The translations under genes and the position numbers were made by a program. The notes beneath the pieces are model-generated. The model was not told the DNA's origin and did not search any database. It saw nothing but the letters and a program-made list of their open reading frames with translations. Source: Trebouxia sp. TZW2008 (Eukaryota; Chlorophyta; Trebouxiophyceae; Trebouxiales; Trebouxiaceae). Taken from it: DNA of 64,000 nt. The DNA is taken from assembly GCA_002118135.1 (NCBI GenBank), contig BDIU01000412.1, positions 252,664 to 316,663 of the forward strand, given 5' to 3'. Each line of letters begins with the position of its first letter. Positions within the stretch are counted from its first letter, which is position 1. Below, piece after piece: positions 1 to 12,500 of this stretch.

Positions 1-3000
1 TTTGGTTTGAGGTGAGTGCCCACACCAGCCGGCTGCACTTTCATGCTGCCAAGGATGGCTCAGCTCCCTTAGGCTTGTCTCTGCCAATGGGCATGCTATC
101 AGGCAGTGAGATCTCTGCCAGCCTGCAGGATTTGCTCTGTGTTCTGGATACCAGGCAAGTCTTTTGTCAACATGCTTCCCCCCACATGCACTAAGTAAAC
201 ACACATCACCTGCTGATTGTCTGTGCCTGTACGCATTTCTGCAAGGATGTGCCTGTCTTGCGCTCATGCATTTGAGGAAAAGGCGCACCTCAGTATTGCT
301 GAGATGCGGCAGCCTGATGCCAGCATCACATTGCATGGCTTGCATTTCTCCAGTGCTTGAACACACGTCAAGAGCAAGCAGGATGCATGGTTTGCTTTGT
401 CAACGCCAGGCTCTGTCTTGCAACAGAGGGACAACATGAGCAATTTAATGTGTGCCAACTGTGTACCACATGCTCTCGTCATGCAGGACAGCAAGACGCG
501 TGCATGTGGGTCTGCGCAATCCACAGATCTTCTCTGCAACATGTCTCATGTAACAATCTTCCGGCTGTGCAGAACAGCAAACAATCTGCATGTGGCTCCA
601 GCTGGGGTGCTAGCACTGGCCCCCGCCATCACCCGTCCAATACTGCAAACCATGCAGCCATGCTTGTCCAAATACAAAGGGCGCCTCTGGTCATGCAGCA
701 CAGCAAACAGAATGCATGTGGGTCTGCGCAACCCACAGAGTTTTCTTTGTAAGATGTCCCATGCAACATTTTTTCTGGCTGTGCAGGACAGCAAACAGCG
801 TGCATGTGGGTCCAGCTGGGGTGCTAGCACTGGCCCCCCACATCACCCGCCCAGTGCTGCAGACCATGCTGACAGACGCACAGGAGTTTGTGGCAGATTG
901 GTTGGAGATGCGGCCTGTTTTCCAGCACCGCTTGTTTGGCCAGTGCCTCAGGCCACCACTGCAGGTACTTACAGTAACGCAAATGATAACTTGTAGTGAG
1001 CATGAAATTTTCTCCAACACCGCTTGTTTGGCCATTGCCTTGGGCCACCACTGCAGGTACTTACAGCAACGCAAATGATGACTTGTAGTGAGCACGTCAT
1101 GCTCACATTGACATAGTGTGCTCCTGGATTGAGCGCACGCATATGCAGCATTAGATGCAGCATACTTAGCACCGATTGTTTGGCCATTGCCTGAGGCCAC
1201 GACTGCAGGTCATCACAGTGCCTTTGATGATGACTTGTAGTGAGCATGACAATACTATCAAGGACTGCTTGTTTGGCCACTGCCTCAGGCCTGCAGGTGC
1301 CGCTAATAGGACTGTACTTGACACGTACTCAGCATGACAACAGTTTGCAGCATCGCTTGTGTGGCTGCAACTGCAGGATCCACAGTGCTATATTATTGCT
1401 TATATGCAGACCTATGGTCATGGTCATGGTTTGCAGCATGCCTGAATACATGTACGTCTCATGCTGCTTCTACCTGTAGACCACAGGGAGGCAAACATGG
1501 AACATGTTGATGTTATGTAGCTGTTGTTTGCAATAATGACCTAATGAAAATAGCACGGCAAAAACGTGTGGATGCTGACAAAAAGTGCTTGAGGAGATAC
1601 AGCGGCAGGCTACTGCTGGAGGGGCATTTGGCAGGGGCACGTCCCGGTGCTTCTGAATGCTTCGACTATGAGTGGGTGTATTGGCTTGTGTGGCCAAGTG
1701 GACACTGCAGTACCTGCACAATGCAGGCCTGCCGACCTGCAGCCCCCAGTTGTTTTGTTCAAGCAGAATGCAACTGTGATGCCAGGAAGTGATTCAGGAG
1801 GTGCAGCGGCAGGCTGCTGCTGAAGGGGCGTTTGGGAGCGACCCAGCTCGCCCAGATATGTGACTGCAGCTAACACCATCTTGGTGAGATCAGAATGCAA
1901 TGCAACTGAGCTGTAAACAATTGTTATCATGCTCACAGGAAGTGCTTGAGGAGGTACAGCAGCAGGCCACTACTGAAGGGGCTTTTGGGAAGGGCACTTC
2001 CAGCTACTTTAACCCTGCTTGCCCTGATGTGTGACTGCAGTTGAACACAACTTTTTTGGATCAGAATGCAACCCAACCAAGCTTCAAGCAACTATCATCA
2101 TGCTGACAGGAAGTGATTGAGGAGGTGCAGCGGCAGGGTACTGCTGAAGGGGCATTTGGCAGGGGCACTTCCCGATATTTTGACCCAGCTCGCCCAGATA
2201 TGTGACTGCAGCTAACAATATCTTGGTGGGATCAGAATGCAATGCAAATGAGCTGCAACCAACTTTATCATGCTCGCAGGAAGCAGTTGAGGAGGTGCAA
2301 CGGCAGGCTCCTGCTGCAGGGGCTTTTGGCAGGAGCACCCCCTGCTAGTTTGACCCAGCTTGCCCTGATATGCGACTGCAGCTAATAACATCTTGGTAGG
2401 ATCAGAACACAATGCAACTGAGCTGTAAACAACTGTATCATGCTGACAGGAAGTAATTGAGGAGGTGCAGCGGCAGGCTACTGCTGAAGGGGCTTTTGGC
2501 AGGGGCACCCCCTGCTAGTTTGACCCAGCTTGCCCTGATATGCGACTGCAGCTAATAACATCTTGGTAGGATCAGAACACAATGCAACCGAGCTGTAAAC
2601 AACTGTATCATGCTGACAGGAAGTAATTGAGGAGGTGCAGCGGCAGGCTACTGCTGAAGGGGCTTTTGGCAGGGGCACTTCCCGATACTTTGACCCAGCT
2701 CGCCCTGATGTGCAACTGCCAGATGGGGCAGCCTGGTTCACTGTCAAAGTCAAGTGAGTGTTTTGCTCTTTCTGACTTTGCATAGTTGATTGCATCATGT
2801 GTACTCATGTTCTTCTGGCCAAAGCTGGCTATGTGTGTACTCCTGATGTGAAGGCACCTGATAACGCACGCACAAAGCCGAGAGCGCCTTTGGACAGCAT
2901 TCTGGCGTTGCCATTACGTGTGTAAGTGAAAACAGATTGTTGTCTAGGCTATGCCTGTCAAGCATGCTGCAGTGCAAACAGCAGCTTGCAAACAATTGCA

Positions 3001-5951
3001 TTTCATTACACATGACACAGCTACAATGTACTGCTAAGTATTACAATGCTGTCCAAACTAACAAGTTACATGCAGGTATGCAAGGTTTGTGAACCCAGTG
3101 GAGTATCAACAGGCCTTCACAGCAGATGATCAGCGCCTGTGCATCTGTTGCCTGGCTCCTGTCACTGGCTGCTCTGCTCCCAAAACCATCCTCCTGAATG
3201 GCGCAATGGACCTTTTCTGTGGGTGAGTCCCCTCACACCATTGCCAAAAGAGACTGATGGGAGTGTTCCTGTGTTGCCTGAAACTTGTCAGTGGCTGCTC
3301 TTACCCTAACACCGCATTGCTGAACGGCGCAATGGACCTCTTCTGTGGGTGAGCTAGATCTCAAATACCCTTGAACTTTGCCTTTCTGTGCAGGTTGCCT
3401 TCAAGCCTGTGAATCTCAATGGAAGCGTTGCCCTGTATGCATTCACGACTCTTTGTGTAAATGCTGTGGTGTGCTGTGCCATTGTACATGAGCTCAGTGG
3501 TGCAATTGCCGTGCTGGGCGGTGATGCCATGCTGCCTTGTACTGTGCGGCAATGTACTGCGCTGTGCTCTGCCGTGTGCTTGGGGTGCCTGAGTTATGTG
3601 CGGTGTAGGGCTGAGTGTGAAGGCAAGTTCTGCTTCCGTTCCAGTGGGGATGCCCTTAGGCGAGCCCTCTTTAAACTTGAGCGAGGAGTGTGCACGCAGT
3701 GCGGCTTGGACTGCCACGAACTGGTCAACAGAGTTAGGCAAGCAAGCTGACAACTCGCCTGACACGGCAGCCATGGCTTTGGTACTTGCAGCATTGCATT
3801 GTATTTTCCGACAGCTGTTGGTCAGGCAGTAGGTCTCTGGGTCCAAGACAAGCCACAACTCCACGACAAACACCATCCGCTCAATGCGACTGCCTGCAAG
3901 CACAGCCTTTGCGCAGGGAGGTCCTGCGTCCCGCAACTTGAAAGCAGTTGACATTCAACATCATGCGGCATCTCATAAAGACATCGTTGTGTCTGTTTTC
4001 AGCACCCAATCATTAACGTACTTTTGGTCAGACTGCAATGCAAAGCATGCAACGGCTTTGCCGCTGCAATGTGTAACTGCAAAAGCTTGCTGTGCTGTTT
4101 CATCATGCCTCTGCTGTTCCAAACAACCTTAGGTGCACTCCTGATGCAGAATGATTGAGCGTGGAAGTCACAAGTGCAATGAGCGGCGGAGGGCGCGGGT
4201 TCTAACCTATGCTCCTAGCTTTGGCAGGCACGGCAGCAAAGCTCACTTGGACCGCCTTGTCAAACAGGCTGTTGAGGGCAACGCTTGGCACGCAGGTGAA
4301 GGCACAACACTGTTCATTTGCCAAACCTATTTGTAGCAGACCATTACAGCTTCTGGCCCTTGTTGTGCATGTATTGCTTTCATGTATGTAGACAGATGCA
4401 TATGTATCTTCCTCATGTATGCTCATGTATGTAGACAGATGCATATGTATCTTCCTCATGTATGCTCGTCAACAAACAGTTGCTCGTGCAATTGACTTGT
4501 TTAAGTAAAAATTTGTTGTGGTGATATGATTACGCATATTGTATCACAAGCGTCAATGCATGTATGCTTGTTTGACCACTCGTCATTCCAGATCGTCTGT
4601 TGCTGTTCTCAGATACAGTGAGCGTTTGTTGTGAGGAAGAGCTTGCAGCAACTGCAACTGCTGTTGTCGTTGCTGCAGCATTCCAAAGTTGCCAGGCATA
4701 CATTTGCTCATAGCTTCACATCACAGTCAGGCTGCCACTGCTTGAAATAATTGACAATTGTGGCCGCAGATCACATTGTTGCTGTGTACCAAGGAGGGGG
4801 CTTGTGTGACCTAGAAAACCTCAGAACCCTCTGCGTCATCTGCCATCAGGCAAGTGCTATCTCTTTGCTCATCTTGTTATTGCTCTATTTGTGCCTCTGT
4901 TTTTTTGGGTCAGATATAAATGTATTAGTACGAGCTGTCATGTGGAGTCAGTTTCATGATTTTGTTATCCTGGGCGTTCTTGCTTTTGCCTTGTCTGATG
5001 TTGTCCTTTATCATGTCATGTTGTCCTGAAATGTCAGAACAAGCCTGTGCGGTCAAATTCTTAACAATTTGCACCTGCTACAAGAGAACAGACATTCAAC
5101 ATATCTGAGTCTGTTGTCATGAACATGTGCACATCTTGCATGGTAGCTTGACACAGCCTCGAGATTGCACATTTTGAACAGAGTCTATGTTGTGTGCCTA
5201 TGAGTGCTACCATTGCGCACGTGCTTCCATCGGTTCATAGGACGTGACCAAGGAACAGGCCAAAGAGCGTGCAGCAGCCAGGAAGCTAGTGGCTGGACAA
5301 GGCACTCTGGACAAATTTCTATCTCCAGCACACGGCAAGCAGATCCAGAAACAGCTGGCAAAGACAGCAAAGCATCGCTTAAAGGAACATAAGGACAGGC
5401 AGGATTTAGAAGCTTTTAGGCAGGATAGCCATTCGACTGTGCCAAGCAGAGGCCAGAAGCGTGGGAGGCCTAAAACCCTAAACCCTGAGGCTGCCCCACA
5501 GGATGCAGGGCAGGCTGAGGGCTGTCTGAAACGGCCCCGCTGGCAGATGGTGCCATTGTATGAGGAGCATGAGGGCGAGCCAGATCAGAAGGATGATCCT
5601 GCTCCTGCTGTGGGATCAGCTGAGAAATCGGCTCCTGTGTATGTTTTGAGTGATGATGACACTGACTTCCAGCCAAGCAAGATGCAGAAACAAACCAGCA
5701 AGCGTCGCCAAGCTGTGAAGGCCAAAACTGGTAGCAAAAAGCAGAATGACAGCAGCAAAGTGGGTCGGGCGAGCACCAAGGCGTCTTCTGACGCTCTCCC
5801 TGCTGTCAGTCTCGAAAGCTTCTCGTACAGCAAAGGCAGCAGCAAGTCCAAAGCTCTTGGGGTTGCTGCTGATGATGACAAGAGTGAGGTCTGCTCAGCC
5901 TGCAAAGCACCCCGAACTCGCAGCTCATCAGCTTACACTGGCCTATATTAG
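1..5951 (+). CDS. ZRANB3: ZRANB3-like SNF2/HNH protein, 3' part (5' end outside window)
   Basis: Exons I place: 1-154, 787-964, 2620-2753, 3076-3222, 3609-3737, 4150-4295, 4770-4849 and 5241-5951 (stop TAG); junction phases agree throughout. The SNF2 helicase domain typical of the family would lie upstream of the window. Visible here are a region beginning FEVSAHTSRLHFH, a Cys-rich stretch (CICCLAPV...LFCG), the conserved block LERGVCTQCGLDCHELV, and an HNH nuclease core: DHIVAVYQGGG, LENLRTLC, then CH. Just after the HNH comes QGTLDKFL, a degenerate PCNA-binding PIP box at the place where ZRANB3 has one. The tail is Lys/Ser-rich and probably nuclear. Family knowledge: ZRANB3 remodels stalled replication forks and cuts DNA near them, with PCNA; plants have the same SNF2-HNH architecture. 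Three introns use GC donors (after 154, 3737 and 4849). Introns are full of junction copies. Confidence 0.85.
470..786 (+). repeat. Acceptor-side echoes of exon 787-964
   Basis: Three decayed copies of the intron end plus the start of the next exon, with near-exon starts at about 487, 578 and 696, precede the intact acceptor at 786. Each keeps a pyrimidine-gcag followed by an 'acagcaaacagc...gcatgtgg' core, then loses frame. The second copy also preserves the GVLALAP stretch of the exon. Confidence 0.75.
965..1400 (+). repeat. Donor-side echoes of exon 787-964
   Basis: The last ~45 bases of the exon (encoding LFGQCLRPPLQ) plus the start of the intron recur about four times (near 1020, 1165, 1262 and 1345), increasingly diverged. 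The first copy, at 964/965, is the one joined to intact exon. Confidence 0.75.
1580..2619 (+). repeat. 170-bp tandem array of intron end plus exon start (six decoys)
   Basis: Copies of the exon start (EV.EEVQRQATAEGAFGRG) begin near 1580, 1786, 1939, 2110, 2280 and 2450, and the functional one begins at 2620. Spacing is about 206, 153, 171, 170, 170 and 170. Each decoy has a cag acceptor and reads 15-20 codons before returning to intron sequence. The two youngest units (about 2340-2510 and 2510-2680) differ by about one base. Only the last copy continues into the rest of the exon (SRYFDPARPD...). Confidence 0.9.
3280..3356 (+). repeat. Donor-side echo of exon 3076-3222
   Basis: A second copy of the exon end encoding LLNGAMDLFCG followed by gtgag, 130 bp downstream of the real donor at 3223. 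Confidence 0.75.
4381..4466 (+). repeat. Perfect 43-bp direct duplication
   Basis: Two identical 43-bp units (4381-4423 and 4424-4466) in the intron between exons 4150-4295 and 4770-4849. No coding content seen. Confidence 0.9.
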
Positions 5952-6523
5952 CCAAGTCAATCCTGGAATGAACCGTGGCTTAGAGATTGCGCTAAGTCGT
6001 GATAATCATTTTGTTGACATGTTTTTGGTGTGAGGTACTAGTCATCTTATGTGTTTGTTGAGTCTTTTGTCTACTGCTCATTGTGTGATGTACATTAGCA
6101 GAGCCTTGCAAAGTTTCCCCAATCTTAAGTGTAGCAACAGACTTAGCGTTGAGACATTTCTTGCACATGAAATCTGGCCTGATCAACGAATACTGTTTGA
6201 AATTTGTCACCTTTGCACATGCAGACATGAGCCTTGGCTTGATCATTTAGCATGAGTCGCTGCGCTTCCGTCAACGTAATTTCTCATCTAGGCCGAAGCG
6301 CTTTCAGCTGTGCAAGACACAGGTATGATCCCGAAAGCGCTTAAGTTGCGGCAGCTCAGCCTGACGCATGCCGTTTACAGCTAAAGTGCGTCTGTGCTGA
6401 CCAGGCCTCGCATTCCGTGCTCGCGAACTTTTTGGACCATATCAACACATTCAAGAAACGTACCGAAGGCATTCTCTAGGTGCGCATGTCTCCGTGTTGA
6501 AGCCAGCTGCCCTGGCGAGCGCC
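5952..6523. other. Intergenic, ZRANB3-like to LAP
   Basis: This holds the 3' flank of the ZRANB3-like gene and the presumed LAP promoter. I see no conserved coding sequence. Short open frames on both strands over 6381-6680 look like chance. Confidence 0.5.
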
Positions 6524-9500
6524 ATGGTTGGGCACCGAAAGCTAATATGTCGTGCAGGGCTGCGCATTCAGCGCTTGCAGCGAGCCTCTCAAACGGTAAA
6601 GCGAACATGACATACCTTTCTGCATGTGGCATCACACCATGGCACGATGCGCTGCGAACAAGCAAGGGCTTGTTGTCCTGATGGTCTGATCTGTGGTGCG
6701 TGCTGCATAGGTTGCCGGCGCAATTTCAGCTTAGCAGCAAGCTCTGGCACAAACATGAGTATACCATCCGGCAAGACAAACAAGGAGGTAGCTGTTTCAT
6801 CCTGCTGCCAATGTAATATCTATGCTTTTACTCTTCCCACTATAACATCTGACACCTCTGTCCTCGCCAGATTGCCTTATATCCTGAGCAACAGATTGAA
6901 GCAAGTGCTGCCACAGAAGATCCTCTAGCTTGGAAAGGAGACTTGCTGGCTATTGGCATATACAGCGACAGCTTGACTATCAAAGGTGAAAGATACAGCA
7001 AATGCATGCTTAAAGCTATGCACACAGTAGCATGCCTGTTGTCACAATGCCAATAATGTTGAGCACCTGCTTGCATGGCAGTTAGGGACGCAGAGCACAT
7101 CCGTGCACTGCCGGAGAGATGCTGTGTTAAGGACAGCTGAGCCCAGTCAAGCTGCTGACAAGGGCAGACAACTATTTGATACACGCAATCATACCACTCC
7201 TGAACCTCGAGCTGAAGTCCGTTGGGGTTTGAAGAGTGTCATGGGTGCCTGTATGACATGGTTGTTCGCCCTTGTCGACAGATTGATTGGGCTGAGCTGC
7301 CCGAAATAGCGTCCAGGTTGCACTGAGCCCCTGGCCACAATTCAACCAGGTGCTAGATACTGGAGGCATTGTGACAACAGGCATGCCAGTGATTGTCTGC
7401 ATCATCGGCACCTTGATCAATGCAGCACCTGCACCCGGATTTGTCGCTGTTCCAACGGCTTTGACGTCACATTTCAACATTACGCCTCCCTACCACGATG
7501 CTCACAACACAAGCCAGATTGGCGAGACCAGATTGGTGCCACACACACCTAGCATATGTGCTGGCAAGTGTCGTGGTCATCATTGTCTGACAGAGGCCAT
7601 TGTCAACATGTAGAAGGTGAAGCAGTTAGCATTAGTGATGGCGCTTTGCAGAAGTTGGACAAGTAACTGTTTATTCTGTTTGGCAGCTGGATCAATGCTG
7701 CACCTGCACCCGATTTTGCCTCTTTCTACAGCCCTGCAAGAGGTCGTTGTCAACCTGAGAGCCTGTCTAGCATGCGGTTTGAATGTATGAAACGAATTTG
7801 ACGGGTATCAATGTCAACATGTGGAAGGTGAAGCGACCAGCATTAGTGATGGCGATTTACAGAAGCTGGACAAACTGTTGTTTGTTCTTGTCGGCACCTG
7901 CACCTGATTTGGCTTCTTTCAAAAGCTCTGACAGAGGTCATTGTCAATTCAAGAGAGCCTGTCTAGCATGCGTTTTGAGTAAATGAATTTGACAGATGTC
8001 ATTGTCAACATGCAGAAGGTGAAGCGACCAGCGTTAATGATAGCGCTTTGTAGAAACTGGACAAATAATGCTTTGCTCTTATTGGCAGCTAGATTGACGC
8101 TGCACCTGCTGCTTTTGCCTCTTTCTACAGCCATGAAAGAGGTCATTGTCAGCCCAAGGGAGCCTGTCTTCTATGCGTTTGCAATCAGGAAATGAATTTG
8201 ACAGATGTCATTGTCAACATGCAGAAGGTGAAGCGACCAGCATCAGTGATGCTGCTTTGCAGAAGCTGGACAAGTCTCTGAATGGCGTCATCACAGAGTT
8301 CATCAGCACTGCTGACTTCAAGGGTAAACCGGTCAGTGCTTCTGCTCATGAGTGCACACAACTCGTCCCGATGTACGTGAATGTATGGCGTCATCACCTA
8401 GTTCTTCACCAGTGCTGACTTCAAGGCCAACCCCGTCAGTGCTTCTGCACCTTTGGCTTGTTGCATGAGCACCACCTCTGACACGATTTGCATTTGCCGT
8501 GTGTTTGCTTCCCGTTGACTTCCAATTCCATATCAATAAGCAGACGTTCAACGCCGTAGTGACACAGGCTGAGTCTACCCTCTTCAGCAAAGTAACTGTA
8601 CTACATTTGCTCTGTAATGGTAACAGAGGCAAGGCTTGGGACATGCACCCACATGTCTAGTCTACAGGACCGTGACTTGTGTTGTTTCAAATGTGGTTTC
8701 TGTTGTGCTCAGTAACAGTATTCAGTAATATAATGCCAATCATCAGAGATGTGATTGCAGGGGAGTGCCCACACAGATCGTGTAGGTGGCTCAGCCCGCT
8801 ATCTGTCCATCATAGGCCTTGGTAAAAAGGCTGATGCCAAAGCAGAGCCTGACTGGGGCGCCTCTGTCTATCAGGTGACTGACCTGTGGTTTTCAACACA
8901 AAACACATAGCAATGTTCTTGCGTTCATTCAATCTGACAAGCATTCACTACTGTATGCCTGTCACTGGCATGAGTGACCTGCCCAATCACAGGTGACAAC
9001 TTAAGACAAGCTGAGCACTGTGGCACAAGCATAAAGCATGGGTTGCTACTGCAACAGAACACGGCCTGCTTTTCTGGTCTTCTGTGCACGGCGCATGCTT
9101 GCTGTACTTCACGACACCTGTTCAAGTCTTGCACACTTTCCATTGCCCATACGACCAATTGCAGCACCTTCTGCAGCTCTAAAGAAGTTGAGGCAAAACT
9201 TCCAGTCAGGTTTAGATGGCAGCAGACTGCTTTACCTGCTTTGTTGTTGCTGCACATATAGCCATTGCTCACAGAGTTTGCAACCAGCCATGACAACTTG
9301 ACCAAATTTTAAAGTGCATGAATTGCCTGCTTGAAAGAATTCTCTTGTGTTGGCAAACTGGCAGATTGATGCACGCCTTATGTTTCATTTGATTTGCAGA
9401 AATTGGGTGATGCACTGGGTGTGGCAGCAAAAGCACACAAGGCAAAGACAGCTGCAGCTTACGTCCTGGATGGCACACCAGTAAGCCACGACCTGCCTCA

Positions 9501-12500
9501 TCATTGTTGCATGCATAACATCGCATTGCATTGCATCGCATCGCATTGCATCGCATCGCATTGCATCGCATCGCATCGCATCGCATCGCATCGCATCGCA
9601 TCACGCAGCTCTGAAACACATTTGAACTGCATTCAAGTTTTGACAGAATCTGTCATCTTGAGGCTCAGCAGCAACTGTGATCGCAACTTTTCTGCAGTCC
9701 TGACCAGAAGTCCAGGGACCCCCAAAACAGCTTTAGCTTGCTTGGCATGTTTTAGCTGATTTGGAAAAGTGGCACAGCACATGACATGCACTTCAGGCAG
9801 TCTTGACGCACGCCTGATGTGCATTGTGTGCCTTCTGTCATGAAGCCTGGTGGCATAATGTTTTCTGTTCAACCAGTGCGTGAGACTCACCCCTTCTTCA
9901 AGTGCTCTGCATGGGGGAGTCTTCAGCTGTCAGGACGCACAGCGGCATAAGCTGTCCATTTTGTTTCCCATGCAGGCTGAGGCAGCAGCTCCAATCACTC
10001 GAGGAGCAATATTGGCGGGCTATGAAGCAGTGCGGTTCAAGAAGACTCAGCCCAAGCTATCAGCCGGCAGTTGGACAAGTTTACAGCAGCTACAAGTGCT
10101 GGTTTCAGATGCTGACCTTGACAACGCCCAACGAGGGGTGAAAAGGGGGGCGGCGCTAGCCAAAGGGGCCACTGTTGCCAGGTAGCTGTAATGCCTGCTT
10201 GATGTCTGTCTAAGCAAGTATGCGTTTGAGAGTCTGTCCAAGCTCATGTGCGTGACAAGAGATCTGCTGTCTTAGCCAAAGGGGCAACCGCTCCTGATGT
10301 CTGTCCAAGCGTGTATGTGTGTTTCCAAGGGGCTGCAGCCCTAGCCGAAGGGGCAACTGTTGCCATGTTGCGCTTGTTTGCGACCACGCCATTGTGCATA
10401 ATAGCATCTATACAAACATGTGTAAGTGTGTCTGAAAGTCTGTCCAGACATGTGAGCATCCCAAGAGGGCTACTGCCCTAACCAAAGAGGAGACTATTGC
10501 TGACCAGCATGCATGATTTCCCAAGAGGGCTGCTACCCTTGCCAAAGGGCTGTTGCTGCCTGGGAGCTCTACTCGATATAGAACCTGGCCATATGTGTAG
10601 CTTGAGTGTGTCACACTTTGTGTGCAGACATCTGGTTGAGGCGCCCCCAAACATCTGCACCCCAACCCACCTAGCAAATGCAGCAGCCAAGATTGCCAAA
10701 GAGAGTCTGATGTGATGCAGCTGGAGATCCTAGAAACAGAGCCGGATTGATACTCTGTGTGTCACACTCTTTGTGTGCAGGTATCTAGTTGAGGCGCCCC
10801 CTAACATCTGCACCCCAACCCACCTAGCAAATGCAGCAGCCAAGATTGCCGAAGGGGCGTCAGATGTCATGCAGCTGGAGATTCTAGAAAAGGAGGATTG
10901 CGAAAAGCTCAACATGGGTTGTTATCTGGCTGTGGCCGCTTGCAGCGCTGAGCCTCCCAAATTCATCCACTTGACATATAAACCCAAAGGTGATGTCACT
11001 CACTGTGCACCGCACCATGTTTTGGTGTTTGTAAGAGTGGATGACGGCAGCTGAAAGTGCGCCAGAACAGGGAGAGTCAAGAAGCTCGTTATGGGTTGTT
11101 GTCTGGCTGTGGCCGCTTGCAGCGCTGAGCCACCCAAATTCATCCACTTGACATACAGACCCAAAGGTGGGACCACTCACTATGCGCAGTACCATGTTTT
11201 GGTATTTATAAGAGTGGATCACGGCAGCTGAAAGTGCCAGAACAGGGAGAGTCAAAGAGCTCAACATGGGTTGCTATCTGGCAATAGCTGCTTGCAGCGC
11301 TGAGCATTCAAAGTTGATTCATTTGACATACCAGCCCAAAGGTGTGCTGTCTCATTATGCACATCATCCTTGCACAAGTGCAGCATGCAGCTGTTGGATA
11401 AGAGTGTGAGAAGCTGAACACCGGTCGCTGCTTGTTTGTAGCTGCTTGCAACTGAATACAAGACACTTCATGACAGCTGAAAGTGGTGAAAATTTAGGAC
11501 TGTAAAGAGCCCAACATAAAGGCATGCAGTGCTGAACAACCCATGCTTGCTCATCTGACATACAAGCCCAAAGTTGGGATGTCTGTTCATGCACAAAATC
11601 TCCTTTGTTGTGCAAGAGCAAGCCACTGCCATGATTGCAAAGAGTACACCATAGCAATGGCGGCCTCTTGCAAAGAGGCGGCGCAAGACGAGAGATTGCT
11701 CCTGCAGCATGACAATGCATCTGCACTTCATGAGTGAATCTTGGATCAGAAGCATAAGTTGAGCAATACTTTCAATCATGGGCTGTGCGGATGATTCTTG
11801 ATGCCATTAGACAGAGAGGCGTTTTCAGTCCGATGGCATCATGGGTTGTATCCCTTCAGGCGCTGCGGGGAAATTTAAGATTGCGCTGATTGGCAGAGGG
11901 CTCACCTTTGACAGTGGAGGGTACAATCTGAAGGATCGCGGCATGAATCAGCTGATGAAGTTTGACATAGGCTGTGCTTTCTAGGCACTAGGAACATGAA
12001 AACTGCCTTAACTGGCAAAGCGCTTACATCTGACAGAATATCCGTTTAGTTTCACGCAATGTAAGTTCTGCAGGCGCTGTGAAGAAGAAGATAGCGTTGA
12101 TCGGAAAAGGGCTCACGTTTGACAGCGGCGGGTACAATCTGAAGGTGGGCGGCATGATTGAGCTGATGAAGTTTGACATGGGCGGAGCGGGTGCAGTCTT
12201 TGGAGCTGCTCAGATCATTGCAGACTTGAAGCCTGAAGGTGTTGAGGTGCGTTTTTGCAGGTGTGCCTCTGTGCAGCAATATGTTTGTGCAGTTGTGTGC
12301 TTTTGTAGTGGTGTGTTTGTGCAGCTGTGCATCAGTGTTTCTATGTGTCTGCGCACACGTACGGTTGTATACCTGTGCAGTACAGTGTTACAAAGGTTTT
12401 GAAAGTTTCGAGGGATGCTTGGTCTCCAACATTGTTTTGCTCATGTTATTGCCGAAGGTACATAATGTCTGACTGCAGCTGTACCTGTAAGGCAATTTCA

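Noticed and set aside
4190..4215. 'gggttctaacc' resembling a tRNA B box
   Set aside because: It lies inside an exon whose frame is conserved, and no cloverleaf can be formed around it.
5468..5487. Telomere-like 'aaccctaaaccctga' (plant-type TTTAGGG complement)
   Set aside because: Two units only, within a continuous coding exon of the ZRANB3-like gene; no sign of a telomere junction.
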